From Limisphaera sp. (GTDB taxonomy: Bacteria > Verrucomicrobiota > Verrucomicrobiia > Limisphaerales > Limisphaeraceae): DNA of 64,000 nt. Where the stretch lies: positions 62,001 to 126,000 of the forward strand of contig JANWVC010000028.1 of NCBI GenBank assembly GCA_025057755.1, read 5' to 3'. This document shows positions 47,831 through 56,626 of the stretch, piece after piece. The notes beneath the pieces were generated by a model. That model did not search any database. It saw nothing but the letters and a program-made list of their open reading frames with translations, and was not told the origin of the DNA. The number at the start of each line of letters is the position of its first letter. Within the stretch, counting starts at the first letter, position 1. The translations under genes were made by a program, and so were the position numbers.

Positions 47831-50578
47831 ATGAAAAGCATGAACAAGCTGCATAATCTTTGGAACACTCTTCAACTGCTCGACGTCGGAGATGGACGCC
47901 AGGGCTGGTTCTATTCCTTGCCGCAGCTGGAAGCAGCAGGGCTGGGACCGATCTCGCGGCTGCCGGTATCAATTCGGCTCGTGTTGGAGTCCGTCTTGCG
48001 CAATTGCGACGGCCGAAGGGTCCCGGAATCTGCAGTCCGCGCCCTGGCAGCCTGGCAGCCACGGGCTCCACGCACGGAAGAAATCCCTTTCGTGGTCGCC
48101 CGTATTGTGTTGCAGGATTTTACGGGCGTACCTCTGCTCGTCGATCTAGCGGCCATGCGCTCAGCCGTCGCGCGGATGGGGCGGGATCCGCGGTTGATCG
48201 AACCGTTGGTCCCAGTGGACTTGGTGGTCGACCACTCGCTGCAGGTGGACGTCTATGGCACCGCCGATGCCCTACAGCGAAATTTGGAGCTCGAGTTCCA
48301 ACGCAACCGTGAGCGATACGAGTTCCTCAAATGGGGCATGCAGGCGTTCCAAACCTTTCGGGTGATTCCACCTGGCATTGGGATCATTCACCAAGTCAAC
48401 TTGGAATATCTGGCACGCGGTGTGTTGGAAGCGCCCAGTCCGGACCCGCACAAGCCCCTATATTACCCAGACACGCTCGTGGGCACCGACAGTCACACCA
48501 CCATGATCAACGGGTTGGGCATCGTGGGATGGGGCGTAGGGGGGATTGAAGCCGAAGCCGGAATGTTGGGGCAACCGGTCTATTTTCTCACGCCGGATGT
48601 CGTGGGAGTCCACCTAACCGGCAGTTTACCCGAAGGTGCCACGGCCACAGATCTAGCTTTGACGCTAACCCAGTTGCTGCGCCGCACGAAAGTGGTGGGT
48701 AAGTTCGTCGAGTTTTTCGGCCCCGGCGCAGCCGCGCTGCCGGTAGTAGATCGGGCTACGATCGCCAACATGGCACCCGAATACGGAGCCACCATGGGCT
48801 TTTTCCCCATCGACGAAAAGTGCGTCGAGTACCTGCGCGCGACCGGACGAACTGAGGATCATTGCCGCCTGTACGAGGCCTACTATCGGGCCCAGGCATT
48901 ATGGGGCATGCCCCAGCCGGGTCAGGTGGATTACTCGCTAGTCGTGGAACTGGATTTGAGCACGGTCACGCCCAGCGTGGCTGGGCCCAAGCGGCCGCAG
49001 GACCGCATTGAGTTACCCGACCTGCGGCGCGAGTTTTTCCGAGCGTTGCAAAAGCCGGTCACTGACGGCGGCTTCGGGAAAAGCCGTCAAGAATACGGCC
49101 GATCCGTCACTGTTCGGCTAACCAATGGTCGCCGGGCCAAGGTGGGCACCGGCACCGTGCTCATCGCCGCCATCACCAGTTGCACAAATACTTCCAATCC
49201 CAGCGTGATGTTGGCTGCAGGTTTGCTGGCTCAAAAAGCTGTTGAACGCGGCCTGAAGGTTCCGCCCGGCGTGAAAACCTCATTGGCGCCCGGGTCCCGG
49301 GTGGTCTCGGAATACCTGAAACGGACGGGACTGCAAAAGGCACTCAACCGACTTGGATTCCATGTCGTGGGCTACGGCTGCACAACCTGCATCGGCAATT
49401 CCGGGCCGCTAGACCCGGCTGTGGAACAAGCAGTGCAGCAGCACGACCTCGTGGCTGCTGCCGTGCTTTCCGGAAACCGCAATTTCGAGGCTCGGATTCA
49501 CCCGGCCATCAAGGCCAATTTTTTGATGTCGCCCCCATTAGTGGTGGCGTTTGCATTGGCCGGACGGGCGGACATTGACATGAGCTGCGAGCCGATCGGC
49601 TTCGACCGGCAGGGCCGGCCGGTCTTCCTCGCCGATCTGTGGCCTACGGCAGCAGAATTGCGTCAACTCTTGGAGCAAGCACTGCAGCCAGACCTGTTCC
49701 GCAAGTTGTACCGAAATTTTATACAGCAAAACCCGAAGTGGAATGAAATTCCGGCTCCCACCGGCCTGGTGTATCAATGGTCACCCGACTCAACCTACAT
49801 TCAGGAGCCACCCTTTTTCGAAGACTTCACGCTCGAGCCACCCGGCATTCCGCCGCTCAAGGAGGCACGGGCTCTCGGTATCTTTGGTGACAGCGTCACC
49901 ACAGACCACATCTCACCGGCCGGGGCGATCAAAAAGGATTCACCCGCAGGTCGGTACCTCTTGGAGCGAGGGGTGGCCTTCGCAGATTTCAACAGCTACG
50001 GCAGTCGCCGCGGCAATGATCGGGTCATGACCCGAGGCACCTTTGCCAACGTACGCATAAAGAATCTCATGCTGGGCGGCGAAGAGGGCGGTTACACCTT
50101 GTTGCAACCGGATGGAACGAAGATGGCAATCTACGACGCCGCCATGGAATATCAACGCCGGGGGGTACCTCTGGTCGTCATCGCCGGCCACGAGTACGGT
50201 ACAGGTTCCTCCCGTGACTGGGCAGCCAAGGGGACCCGCCTGCTCGGGGTCCGAGCGGTCATCGCCCGCAGCTTTGAGCGAATTCATCGCAGCAACTTGG
50301 TCGGGATGGGCGTGCTGCCCCTCCAGTTTCCCGAAGGAGTCAACGCCCAATCCCTGGGCCTCCAAGGGACAGAATTATACGACCTGCCCGATCTCGGACC
50401 CAACCTGCAGCCGCAACAATTCCTCACGCTCCGAATCCGACGAGCGAATGGCCACGAAGAAACCATCCCGGTGCAGTGCCGCATCGATACACCGATTGAA
50501 ATCGATTACTATCGGCACGGCGGGATCTTGCCCTACGTGCTGCGCCAGTTGCTTACGGATGGCAAAAACGGAGCTTGA
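47831..50578 (+). CDS. acnA: Aconitate hydratase A
   Basis: TCA-cycle isomerase of citrate to isocitrate. The [4Fe-4S] cluster ligands are Cys451 in [13 protein letters not shown], and Cys517 and Cys520 in [13 protein letters not shown]. Other motifs are [27 protein letters not shown], the swivel-domain [24 protein letters not shown] and [16 protein letters not shown]. At 915 aa it is normal for AcnA. It is alone on its strand. Confidence 0.97.
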   Translation: MKSMNKLHNLWNTLQLLDVGDGRQGWFYSLPQLEAAGLGPISRLPVSIRLVLESVLRNCDGRRVPESAVRALAAWQPRAPRTEEIPFVVARIVLQDFTGVPLLVDLAAMRSAVARMGRDPRLIEPLVPVDLVVDHSLQVDVYGTADALQRNLELEFQRNRERYEFLKWGMQAFQTFRVIPPGIGIIHQVNLEYLARGVLEAPSPDPHKPLYYPDTLVGTDSHTTMINGLGIVGWGVGGIEAEAGMLGQPVYFLTPDVVGVHLTGSLPEGATATDLALTLTQLLRRTKVVGKFVEFFGPGAAALPVVDRATIANMAPEYGATMGFFPIDEKCVEYLRATGRTEDHCRLYEAYYRAQALWGMPQPGQVDYSLVVELDLSTVTPSVAGPKRPQDRIELPDLRREFFRALQKPVTDGGFGKSRQEYGRSVTVRLTNGRRAKVGTGTVLIAAITSCTNTSNPSVMLAAGLLAQKAVERGLKVPPGVKTSLAPGSRVVSEYLKRTGLQKALNRLGFHVVGYGCTTCIGNSGPLDPAVEQAVQQHDLVAAAVLSGNRNFEARIHPAIKANFLMSPPLVVAFALAGRADIDMSCEPIGFDRQGRPVFLADLWPTAAELRQLLEQALQPDLFRKLYRNFIQQNPKWNEIPAPTGLVYQWSPDSTYIQEPPFFEDFTLEPPGIPPLKEARALGIFGDSVTTDHISPAGAIKKDSPAGRYLLERGVAFADFNSYGSRRGNDRVMTRGTFANVRIKNLMLGGEEGGYTLLQPDGTKMAIYDAAMEYQRRGVPLVVIAGHEYGTGSSRDWAAKGTRLLGVRAVIARSFERIHRSNLVGMGVLPLQFPEGVNAQSLGLQGTELYDLPDLGPNLQPQQFLTLRIRRANGHEETIPVQCRIDTPIEIDYYRHGGILPYVLRQLLTDGKNGA

Positions 50579-50732
50579 AGCGGTTTAAGCGAATTGGTCT
50601 TCCATCAGAGGAAATCGTCAGTCGTTCCGACTGACCAGCGCCGGTCCTTGGAGGCTTGGGAAATCGAACCCCACTGTGAGCCGCGCAAGCCCTCACAGGG
50701 ATGCGCAGGATCAGTCAACTCCGGTGCGATCG

Positions 50733-51182
50733 TCAATCACTCCCGGTGGGAGGTTCCGGGGGCTTGGGCGCTTGACCCGTTTGAGGTGGAGGGGTATGCA
50801 ACACAGGGACCGGATACCGCAACTTCATGACGTCATCCACCAACACCTCGATAAAGTAAACGCCGGCGGTTTTAAACTCGACCTGGCCAAACAGCGTGAC
50901 ATTGGTCGCGTGATGGTTCGGATCCTGCAACGCAAAACGAACTTCGCCCTTACGCAGGACCGTAACCTGATCCGGCGCCACTAACCGGGTGGATTCGACA
51001 AATTGCCCGATGCCGGCCGTCCAGCGATTGAAGATCGTCAACTTCAATGCAATCACCGGCAGCTGCGGCACCCGGATGAAATTGAGTACGCCCACGAGAA
51101 TGAAATTACCGGTGACCTCTTGACGAACATCTTCGCATAAAAGGGAACATTGCAAATCGGGCAAAATGCGCGTGGGGGTCAT
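50733..51182 (-). CDS. DUF6941 family protein
   Basis: Function unknown; short beta-rich protein of 149 aa. The family block is visible at ILPDLQCSLLCEDVRQEVTG and in the end segment FKTAGVYFIEVLVDDVM, followed by a proline-rich tail. The start at ATG 51182 puts the conserved PDLQCSLLCEDVR near the N-terminus, where the family has it; a TTG at 51218, immediately after the folD stop, is possible but would add 12 residues. It probably shares the folD transcript. Confidence 0.75.
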   Translation of the reverse strand: MTPTRILPDLQCSLLCEDVRQEVTGNFILVGVLNFIRVPQLPVIALKLTIFNRWTAGIGQFVESTRLVAPDQVTVLRKGEVRFALQDPNHHATNVTLFGQVEFKTAGVYFIEVLVDDVMKLRYPVPVLHTPPPQTGQAPKPPEPPTGSD

Positions 51183-51218
51183 GTTGGCAAAGAGTCGTGT
51201 CTCAAATTCGCAACTCAA

Positions 51219-52109
51219 TCAGGCGGTCAATTGCTCTGCCGCCCGCACTGTGTTCTGCATCAGCATCGCAATGGTCATGGGCCCGACCCCACCCGGGTTC
51301 GGCGTGATCCAGCCGGCAACCGGCTGAACCTCGGCAAATGCCACATCGCCCACCAAGCGGGTCGCCCCCGGCCGGGTCGGATCCGGCACGCGGCTCACGC
51401 CCACATCCACGACGACGGCTCCAGGTCGCACCATGAAGGCCTTCACATACTCGGGGACCCCGAGGGCCGCCACCAAAATATCCGCACGCCTACAATGTTC
51501 GGGCAAATCACGGGTGCCAGAATGGCACAGGGTTACCGTGGCATTCGCCCGAGGCGCCTTTTGACATAAAAGCGCTGCCAGAGGTTTGCCCACAATGTTG
51601 CCCCGTCCCAAAATCACCACGTGTGCCCCCTCCCAGGAAAGACCGGCACGGACCAGCAGCTCCTGAATCCCGGCGGGCGTGCACGGGATAAATCCACCCA
51701 AGTCGCCAATCAACAGCCGGCCCATGTTCATTGGGTGGAACCCATCGACATCTTTATCCGGCCGAATTGCCGCATAAACCCGCTCGGCTCGAATATGCCG
51801 CGGCAAAGGCGCTTGCACCAAGATCCCATGCCAGGCAGCGTCGGCATTCAAACGATCCAACAAAGCCAGCAAGGATTCTTCCGACGCCGATTCTGGCAAC
51901 ACATGTGTCAACGATCGAATGCCCAGTTCAGCCGCCGTCTTCTCCTTGCGCTCCACATACACCCGAGAAGCCGGATCCTCTCCCACACGGACGAACACCA
52001 AACCGGGCTGAACACCCCGCGCCCGCAATCGATCCAGCCGCGGTCGTAAACTCTCCAACACCTGCGCCGCAATCGCGCGGCCGTCAATGAGGTTGCACGG
52101 TGTTTTCAC
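51219..52109 (-). CDS. folD: Bifunctional methylenetetrahydrofolate dehydrogenase/cyclohydrolase
   Basis: Interconverts 5,10-methylene-, methenyl- and 10-formyl-THF. Catalytic region RVYVERKEKTAAELGI with the lysine, GILVQAPLPRHI, PDKDVDGFHPMNMGRL, the NADP-binding VVILGRGNIVGKPLA, and the late GWITPNPGGVGPMTIAML. The start is GTG 52109, overlapping the SH3 gene stop (GTGA, 52106-52109), giving 296 aa, which is normal; the open frame upstream to 52289 is antisense-like and not FolD. Part of the rlu-SH3-folD operon. Confidence 0.95.
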   Translation of the reverse strand: MKTPCNLIDGRAIAAQVLESLRPRLDRLRARGVQPGLVFVRVGEDPASRVYVERKEKTAAELGIRSLTHVLPESASEESLLALLDRLNADAAWHGILVQAPLPRHIRAERVYAAIRPDKDVDGFHPMNMGRLLIGDLGGFIPCTPAGIQELLVRAGLSWEGAHVVILGRGNIVGKPLAALLCQKAPRANATVTLCHSGTRDLPEHCRRADILVAALGVPEYVKAFMVRPGAVVVDVGVSRVPDPTRPGATRLVGDVAFAEVQPVAGWITPNPGGVGPMTIAMLMQNTVRAAEQLTA

Positions 52110-53173
52110 GGAAGCACTTGGATCCGGCGAATCGTCAGCACGGGCGTTGCCTTCCAACGCGGATCCAGCCCTTCCTCGCCCGTGACCAACACGTGACGGC
52201 CCACATAACGGGACAGGTCCAGATTGGTGGCCGTGGTGTACAAGTAGTTGATGATGCGCCCGGTCTCCAATTCCTCCAACGCGTACCAAGTCGGTGCTTG
52301 AATGTGACGCGCACGCCGCACCACGCCTTCGCGTGTCACCACGCGAACCTCGCTCATCGGCAAGTCGGCCGTGCCGCGAGCAGTTTCTTCGGCCGCAATC
52401 AACTCGGCCAATTTGCGGCGCATCGCCTCACGCGCCCGTTCAAGAGCAGCCGCATCCACCGCCGCACTCTGAGGGGGCGGCTCTGTAAAACGTGCTGCTT
52501 CCTCTCCCTGATGCCCTTCCGGAGGCGGAGCCAGCTGGGCAGCGGCAGCAACCGTGACCGGCGTGGGCGCGGGTGTCCCCGGAGGTGCCGAGGCCTGCTG
52601 GTCGCCTGTGCTGGAGACAGTTGCGGTAGGAGTCTCATCCGCGACCGTAGGTTCCGCCGGCGCTTCCTGCTTCAAATACCGCGCGGCAACAAAACCGTAC
52701 GCATTGGTGGGTGTCTCGATCTGAATCCAATCCCCTTCCATCACGCCGGTGTCCACAAAGCTGTCCCCGCGTTCCAATAATCCCAGCACGCTGTACTGCT
52801 CGCCCGGCCCAGCGCGAAGATTAAGCCGGGCCGGCAACACCACCTTGTTGGTTGGATCCACATATAGGCTATGGATCCACACCTTGATTCCGGCCGGCAA
52901 CGCGATGCGGGCCCAACGATCCGGTTCGCCAGACGCGGGCTTCTCCAATTTGATTTCCTCAAAAACCCAGACACGGTCTCCCCGCTGAAGCTGGCTGACA
53001 CGTTCACTCTGAAGCCGCGGTTGGCCACGCACATTCAACCGATCAGCCACCACCGTGGCGGGCCCCGGGCGCAGAACCGTCGGTGACCCGGAGTTTCCGG
53101 CCACCGTTTCGGCTCCCCATGCGATTACGCCCGTTAGCGCCCATGCCCCAAGCGCCCGTATGCCTGTTTTCAT
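52106..53173 (-). CDS. Exported protein with two SH3 domains
   Basis: Signal peptide (ALGAWALTGVIAWGAETVA, about 7-25), then two bacterial SH3 (SH3b) domains (about 41-108 with VVADRLNVRGQPRLQSE, and about 112-170 with ARLNLRAGPGEQYSVLGLLERGDS). A proline/alanine/threonine-rich linker (about 175-245) and a unique C-terminal domain with YALEELETGRIINYLY follow. SH3b domains often bind peptidoglycan, so a cell-wall role is likely. Length 355 aa. It overlaps folD and the rluB-type gene by four bases each, so it is translationally coupled to both. Confidence 0.85.
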   Translation of the reverse strand: MKTGIRALGAWALTGVIAWGAETVAGNSGSPTVLRPGPATVVADRLNVRGQPRLQSERVSQLQRGDRVWVFEEIKLEKPASGEPDRWARIALPAGIKVWIHSLYVDPTNKVVLPARLNLRAGPGEQYSVLGLLERGDSFVDTGVMEGDWIQIETPTNAYGFVAARYLKQEAPAEPTVADETPTATVSSTGDQQASAPPGTPAPTPVTVAAAAQLAPPPEGHQGEEAARFTEPPPQSAAVDAAALERAREAMRRKLAELIAAEETARGTADLPMSEVRVVTREGVVRRARHIQAPTWYALEELETGRIINYLYTTATNLDLSRYVGRHVLVTGEEGLDPRWKATPVLTIRRIQVLP

Positions 53174-53877
53174 ATGCCAGCCAGTAGAGTTTTTCTCTCA
53201 GAGGCTGTCAACGTCCGCCACCGGCCCGGGGGCAACTCCCCCAAGCGGATGCGCCCGATGGCCACCCGCACCAGCCGCTCCACCTTAAGGCCCAAGCAAG
53301 CACAAAGTCGTCGCACTTCACGGTTTTTGCCTTCCGCCAATTCCAACTCGATCAAGCTCCGACGCCGGCTGGCGCGCAACAATCGGACCGCCGCCGCCCG
53401 TAACAGCTCGCCTTTGTGACGCACGCCTGTCAACATCGGTTGCAAAACTTGGGGCGCAACTCGTCCGGTCACTGTTACTTCGTAGGTCTTGCGAATTCCG
53501 TACCGCGGATGCGTCAGTCGCAATGCAAAGTCCCCGTCGTTCGTGAGAAAAATCAATCCCTCACTCTGCCGATCCAACCGCCCCACGGTGTACAGACTTC
53601 GCCACTCCGCTGGAAGCAAATCGTGCACTACCGGCCGGCCTTGCGGATCCCGACGACTGCACACATAGCCGGGTGGTTTATGCAAAGCCACGTAAAGCTT
53701 CCGCCGGCCCCGTACGACCTGACCATCCACTGCGACCTCATCGCGGTCCGGATCTACCCGACAACCCAATGCGGTAATCACCTCCCCGTTTACCCGCACA
53801 CGCCCGGCTGCAATCATTTGCTCAGCCGCCCGACGCGAAGCCACCCCAGCTTCTGCAAGGAATCTCTGCAAACGCAT
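53170..53877 (-). CDS. rRNA pseudouridine synthase, RsuA/RluB family
   Basis: Modifies 16S or 23S rRNA. An N-terminal S4 RNA-binding domain (MRLQRFLAEAGVASRRAAEQ, 1-50) and a catalytic domain with Asp102 in VGRLDRQSEGLIFLTNDG. From ATG 53877 it is 235 aa; the open frame up to 53970 has a hydrophobic lead that does not fit the family. It overlaps the SH3 gene by four bases and heads the operon. RsuA, RluB or RluE cannot be told apart from the sequence alone. Confidence 0.92.
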   Translation of the reverse strand: MRLQRFLAEAGVASRRAAEQMIAAGRVRVNGEVITALGCRVDPDRDEVAVDGQVVRGRRKLYVALHKPPGYVCSRRDPQGRPVVHDLLPAEWRSLYTVGRLDRQSEGLIFLTNDGDFALRLTHPRYGIRKTYEVTVTGRVAPQVLQPMLTGVRHKGELLRAAAVRLLRASRRRSLIELELAEGKNREVRRLCACLGLKVERLVRVAIGRIRLGELPPGRWRTLTASERKTLLAGI

Positions 53878-53994
53878 TTGCACGCGACAGTCAATCCGCC
53901 GCCGATTCAAGAACAGAAGCCAAGCCGCCAAGCAACTTTTGAGGCGCCTCAACCCTCCCCACGGGATCACACCCGTGGAAAACGAGTCGGGAAA

Positions 53995-54153
53995 TTACAA
54001 TGTCTCCGGCTTGGTCTTGGGTAATCCGGTGATGCGATCGCCAGGTTTCCACAGACCGCGCTTCTTCAACAAGGCAATCCGTTCAAAGCGCTTCAGCACG
54101 TTGCGCTTGGCGCCCGATGTCTTGGTCGCACGTAAACTCGGATGTTGTGACAT
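53995..54153 (-). CDS. Small basic protein of the Verrucomicrobia/Chlamydiae type (TIGR04137-like)
   Basis: 52 residues, read ATG 54153 to TAA 53995: MSQHPSLRAT, then SGAKRNVLKRFERIALLKKR, then WKPGDRITGLPKTKPE. I recognise the HPSLR, GAKRNVLKRFER and GLPKTKPE blocks as the small basic protein conserved in Verrucomicrobia and Chlamydiae; it is probably ribosome- or RNA-associated, but the role is unproven. It lies 117 bases before the rRNA pseudouridine synthase gene on the same strand. Confidence 0.9.
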   Translation of the reverse strand: MSQHPSLRATKTSGAKRNVLKRFERIALLKKRGLWKPGDRITGLPKTKPETL

Positions 54154-55049
54154 GACCCAACGTCTCTTGTTTCACTCGGAATGTTACCGGGCTGTCTTCG
54201 CATGCAGCATCGCCGCGCACGCCCGCCCAGTTAAGGACTTGAGCTTATAGCATAAAGGCTGCTCACTCCACAACGCTGAAAAGATCACTTGCCCGGTACC
54301 CTCCCAAGCTACCACTAAAAGCTTCCTGCTCACCCCGGGTTGCACGAGAATCAGCAACATCCGGTCCGAAATGACCGCAGGAACGCGCGATGTTCGCGCC
54401 CCACGGCGAACCCCAACAGCTTGAACCGGTTCGCGTTGGCCTGCGCAAGACGTCACTTCGGAAGCGGTGCTCCACGAGTACAAACCTCTTGCCGACACGA
54501 CTGCAACTCCTTAAAAGGTGGACGGTCATCACCAACCAACGGTGTCAGGCCCGAGGTTCCTTTCGAACGCAATCTCCCACGGAGATCCGCGTCCAAATCT
54601 TCCAGCACCCAATCTAGTCCAAGCCATTTCTGGCATTTAAACCCAGTGGCCTTCCATTCTCCCGCCCGCTCCAGTTCAAACCTCCATTGCCGCAACACAC
54701 CGACTCCAGGTGGAGGGCACGAGTGGCTTCACCGGCAAATCTCGTCAGCCATTCCAGGAGTGACATGCTTTTTTCTAAAGACCAGGCTCGGTCGGCGCCC
54801 AATCACGCCCACAAGAACGTGACCCCGCTTGCCACGCCTGTTTCGAAGACGGCCCCAATACCGGGCCTGGCGGCACTGCTCCTACTACACCCGTCATACT
54901 CGAGAAAAAACGCCGAAAAGGCTTTTGTCTATTCAGAGATGTACGCAGCCGCCACTGGAAGAGAACTGGAACGCTATTGACGCGATGCCTTGGTTCTTCA
55001 TTATATAAACAACGTGTTCGTTCCAAACTGAGTATTGCGACTTCATAAC
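54154..55049. other. Gene-poor region, possibly with decayed coding sequence
   Basis: Nearly 900 bases without a recognised gene. On the minus strand, one frame (from ATG 54775, MSLLEWLTRFAGEATR) and an overlapping one (54453-54698, with WRFELERAGEWKATGF and WLGLDWVLEDLDADL) read like normal protein and could be joined by one frameshift, which would suit an old remnant. No family is recognised. The right end holds a promoter. Confidence 0.3.
54977..55006 (+). promoter_or_regulatory. Sigma-70-like promoter for the PEP-CTERM gene
   Basis: TTGACG (54977-54982) and TTATAT (55001-55006) with an 18-base spacer in a locally AT-rich stretch, about 45 bases before ATG 55050. The -10 is degenerate, and TATATA one base later is an equal candidate. 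Confidence 0.5.
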
Positions 55050-56003
55050 ATGAATCGCTTTGCAGAAACTGCTGTACCTCGATTTGGCTCGCTTCTCCCA
55101 TGGGTGGTCATTCTTTTCGCCACGCAAGCACCTTCCACGTGGGCTTCATCCACCCTTGTCAGTGGCTGGACGGTGGCCACCGGAGGCGGAATTTTGACCG
55201 AACCGACTCCGGGCACGATCACGTACGCTAATGCCACAGGAGGTTCGGCCCTTCATGCCGCTGTGGGGCCCTACACGCTCTTAATTGGGGAATACGTGGT
55301 TTTCTCCGGCTTTTACACAAACACCGTCAACGTGAATGCCAACGGCATGTCCGCATTGCTGGGTAACATTCAGTGGCGTGTCGGTCTGTTCGACAACCTT
55401 GGTCAAGCGGCGAATGTTTATACCAACTGGCGTGGTTACTGGCTGGGGAACCCGGTGGGCTCCACACCCGGTGGAGCACCTTATGAACGAAGTGCTGCGG
55501 GTAATTATTGGTCCATCTCCGGTGCCACACAATTGACTCCTACGGTGGCGGCCACAGGATCTGCCATTACAAACAACCCGACGCCGAATTTTGCTCCGGC
55601 TGGAACTTACGCCTTTTCCCTCGCCTACAAGCGGTTGAACCCGACCGACATGGAAATCAGTTGGTCTTTGATTAACATCCAAGATGCCAACGGAAGTCCT
55701 GTGAGTGGCGTTTATCATTTCGAGGGCTCGATGGTGGATACCAGCGTGGCTTCGTGGACGGTCAATCGGGCCATGGTCTTTCCAAATGGCGGCGCTTTTA
55801 CAGGCACGCTACATTACGGCGGTCTGACAATCACTTACGTACCAGAACCGAATGCGCCCGCCTTGGCAACGTTGGGCCTGATCCTTTTGGCAGCTCACAG
55901 GAAATCACGCCAACGCGGTTCATTAAGCCTGTTTCTTGAGGCGGGACCAAAGCCGGCCTTCTTTTCCGCCAAACGGCCCCGGAGCGCAAGTGCGAGCGGC
56001 TGA
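55050..56003 (+). CDS. PEP-CTERM-type exported protein
   Basis: Signal peptide (SLLPWVVILFATQAPSTWA, about 14-33), then about 230 residues of beta-rich, Gly/Asn/Thr-rich secreted protein (YVVFSGFYTNTVNVNANG, FSLAYKRLNPTDMEISW), then a PEP-CTERM sorting tail VPEPNAPALATLGLILLAAHRKSRQR at about 268-293: Pro-Glu-Pro, hydrophobic helix, basic end. Such tails are cleaved by exosortase. Here the frame continues for about 24 more residues, which is unusual. From ATG 55050, 317 aa. No exosortase gene is in the window. Confidence 0.8.
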   Translation: MNRFAETAVPRFGSLLPWVVILFATQAPSTWASSTLVSGWTVATGGGILTEPTPGTITYANATGGSALHAAVGPYTLLIGEYVVFSGFYTNTVNVNANGMSALLGNIQWRVGLFDNLGQAANVYTNWRGYWLGNPVGSTPGGAPYERSAAGNYWSISGATQLTPTVAATGSAITNNPTPNFAPAGTYAFSLAYKRLNPTDMEISWSLINIQDANGSPVSGVYHFEGSMVDTSVASWTVNRAMVFPNGGAFTGTLHYGGLTITYVPEPNAPALATLGLILLAAHRKSRQRGSLSLFLEAGPKPAFFSAKRPRSASASG

Positions 56004-56615
56004 TTTCAACGCATCCCGGGTCAATGAAAACTGCCCACTGAAATTGAAGGCCAAGAGGCTCCCCGCCCAGGCAAAAACGCCCTGCAGTCCGCGATCGCGA
56101 GCGTATTCGCTTTGTCACGCCTCCTCCGCAGTGAGTCGTCCCCAAGTCTGCCCTGCGATTATCAGAATTGCATCTGCTACCATCCGACAAAGCCGCCAAG
56201 ACAACACGCTCACCGTCTGCCAGCCTGAAAGGCTGATCCCAAGTTTCGGAAGGTTTTCATAGACAGCCGGACGAACCGAACCAGACGGAATGGGGAAAGA
56301 GAAATCAGAGACTTGCAGCTATCCCCATGTTTCATTAAGGAAAGTTTGAAACAGTGGAAGCAAGCTGCGGAATCAAGCGGAGGTGAGATGATCAAGCCCA
56401 CGCAAATGGGCGCGATACAAAGCATCCATATGGCATGCCCATGAATCCATTGAACATCCATTTGCGGGTCGGCCATTCCCAGAACGTGGTGAACCCTTGT
56501 CCCAGCCGGTTGTCCATATCTCCCGCGGACCTACAGCATAACGCCTCAGATAGGATTTCCATCCAACGGTTCAAGCGACCGGTTTGGATCGTTTCCCAAC
56601 CCTTGCTCGACCACC
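56004..56615. other. Intergenic region before the giant repeat protein
   Basis: About 610 bases. Nothing clear is seen: no motif-bearing ORF, no sigma-54 element, no obvious hairpin with T-run. Confidence 0.35.
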
Positions 56616-56619
56616 GGAG
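56616..56619 (+). promoter_or_regulatory. Ribosome binding site of the giant repeat protein
   Basis: GGAG with further purines (GGAGAAGG), seven bases before ATG 56627. It fixes the start against the frame open from 56435. Confidence 0.65.
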
Positions 56620-56626
56620 AAGGGTC

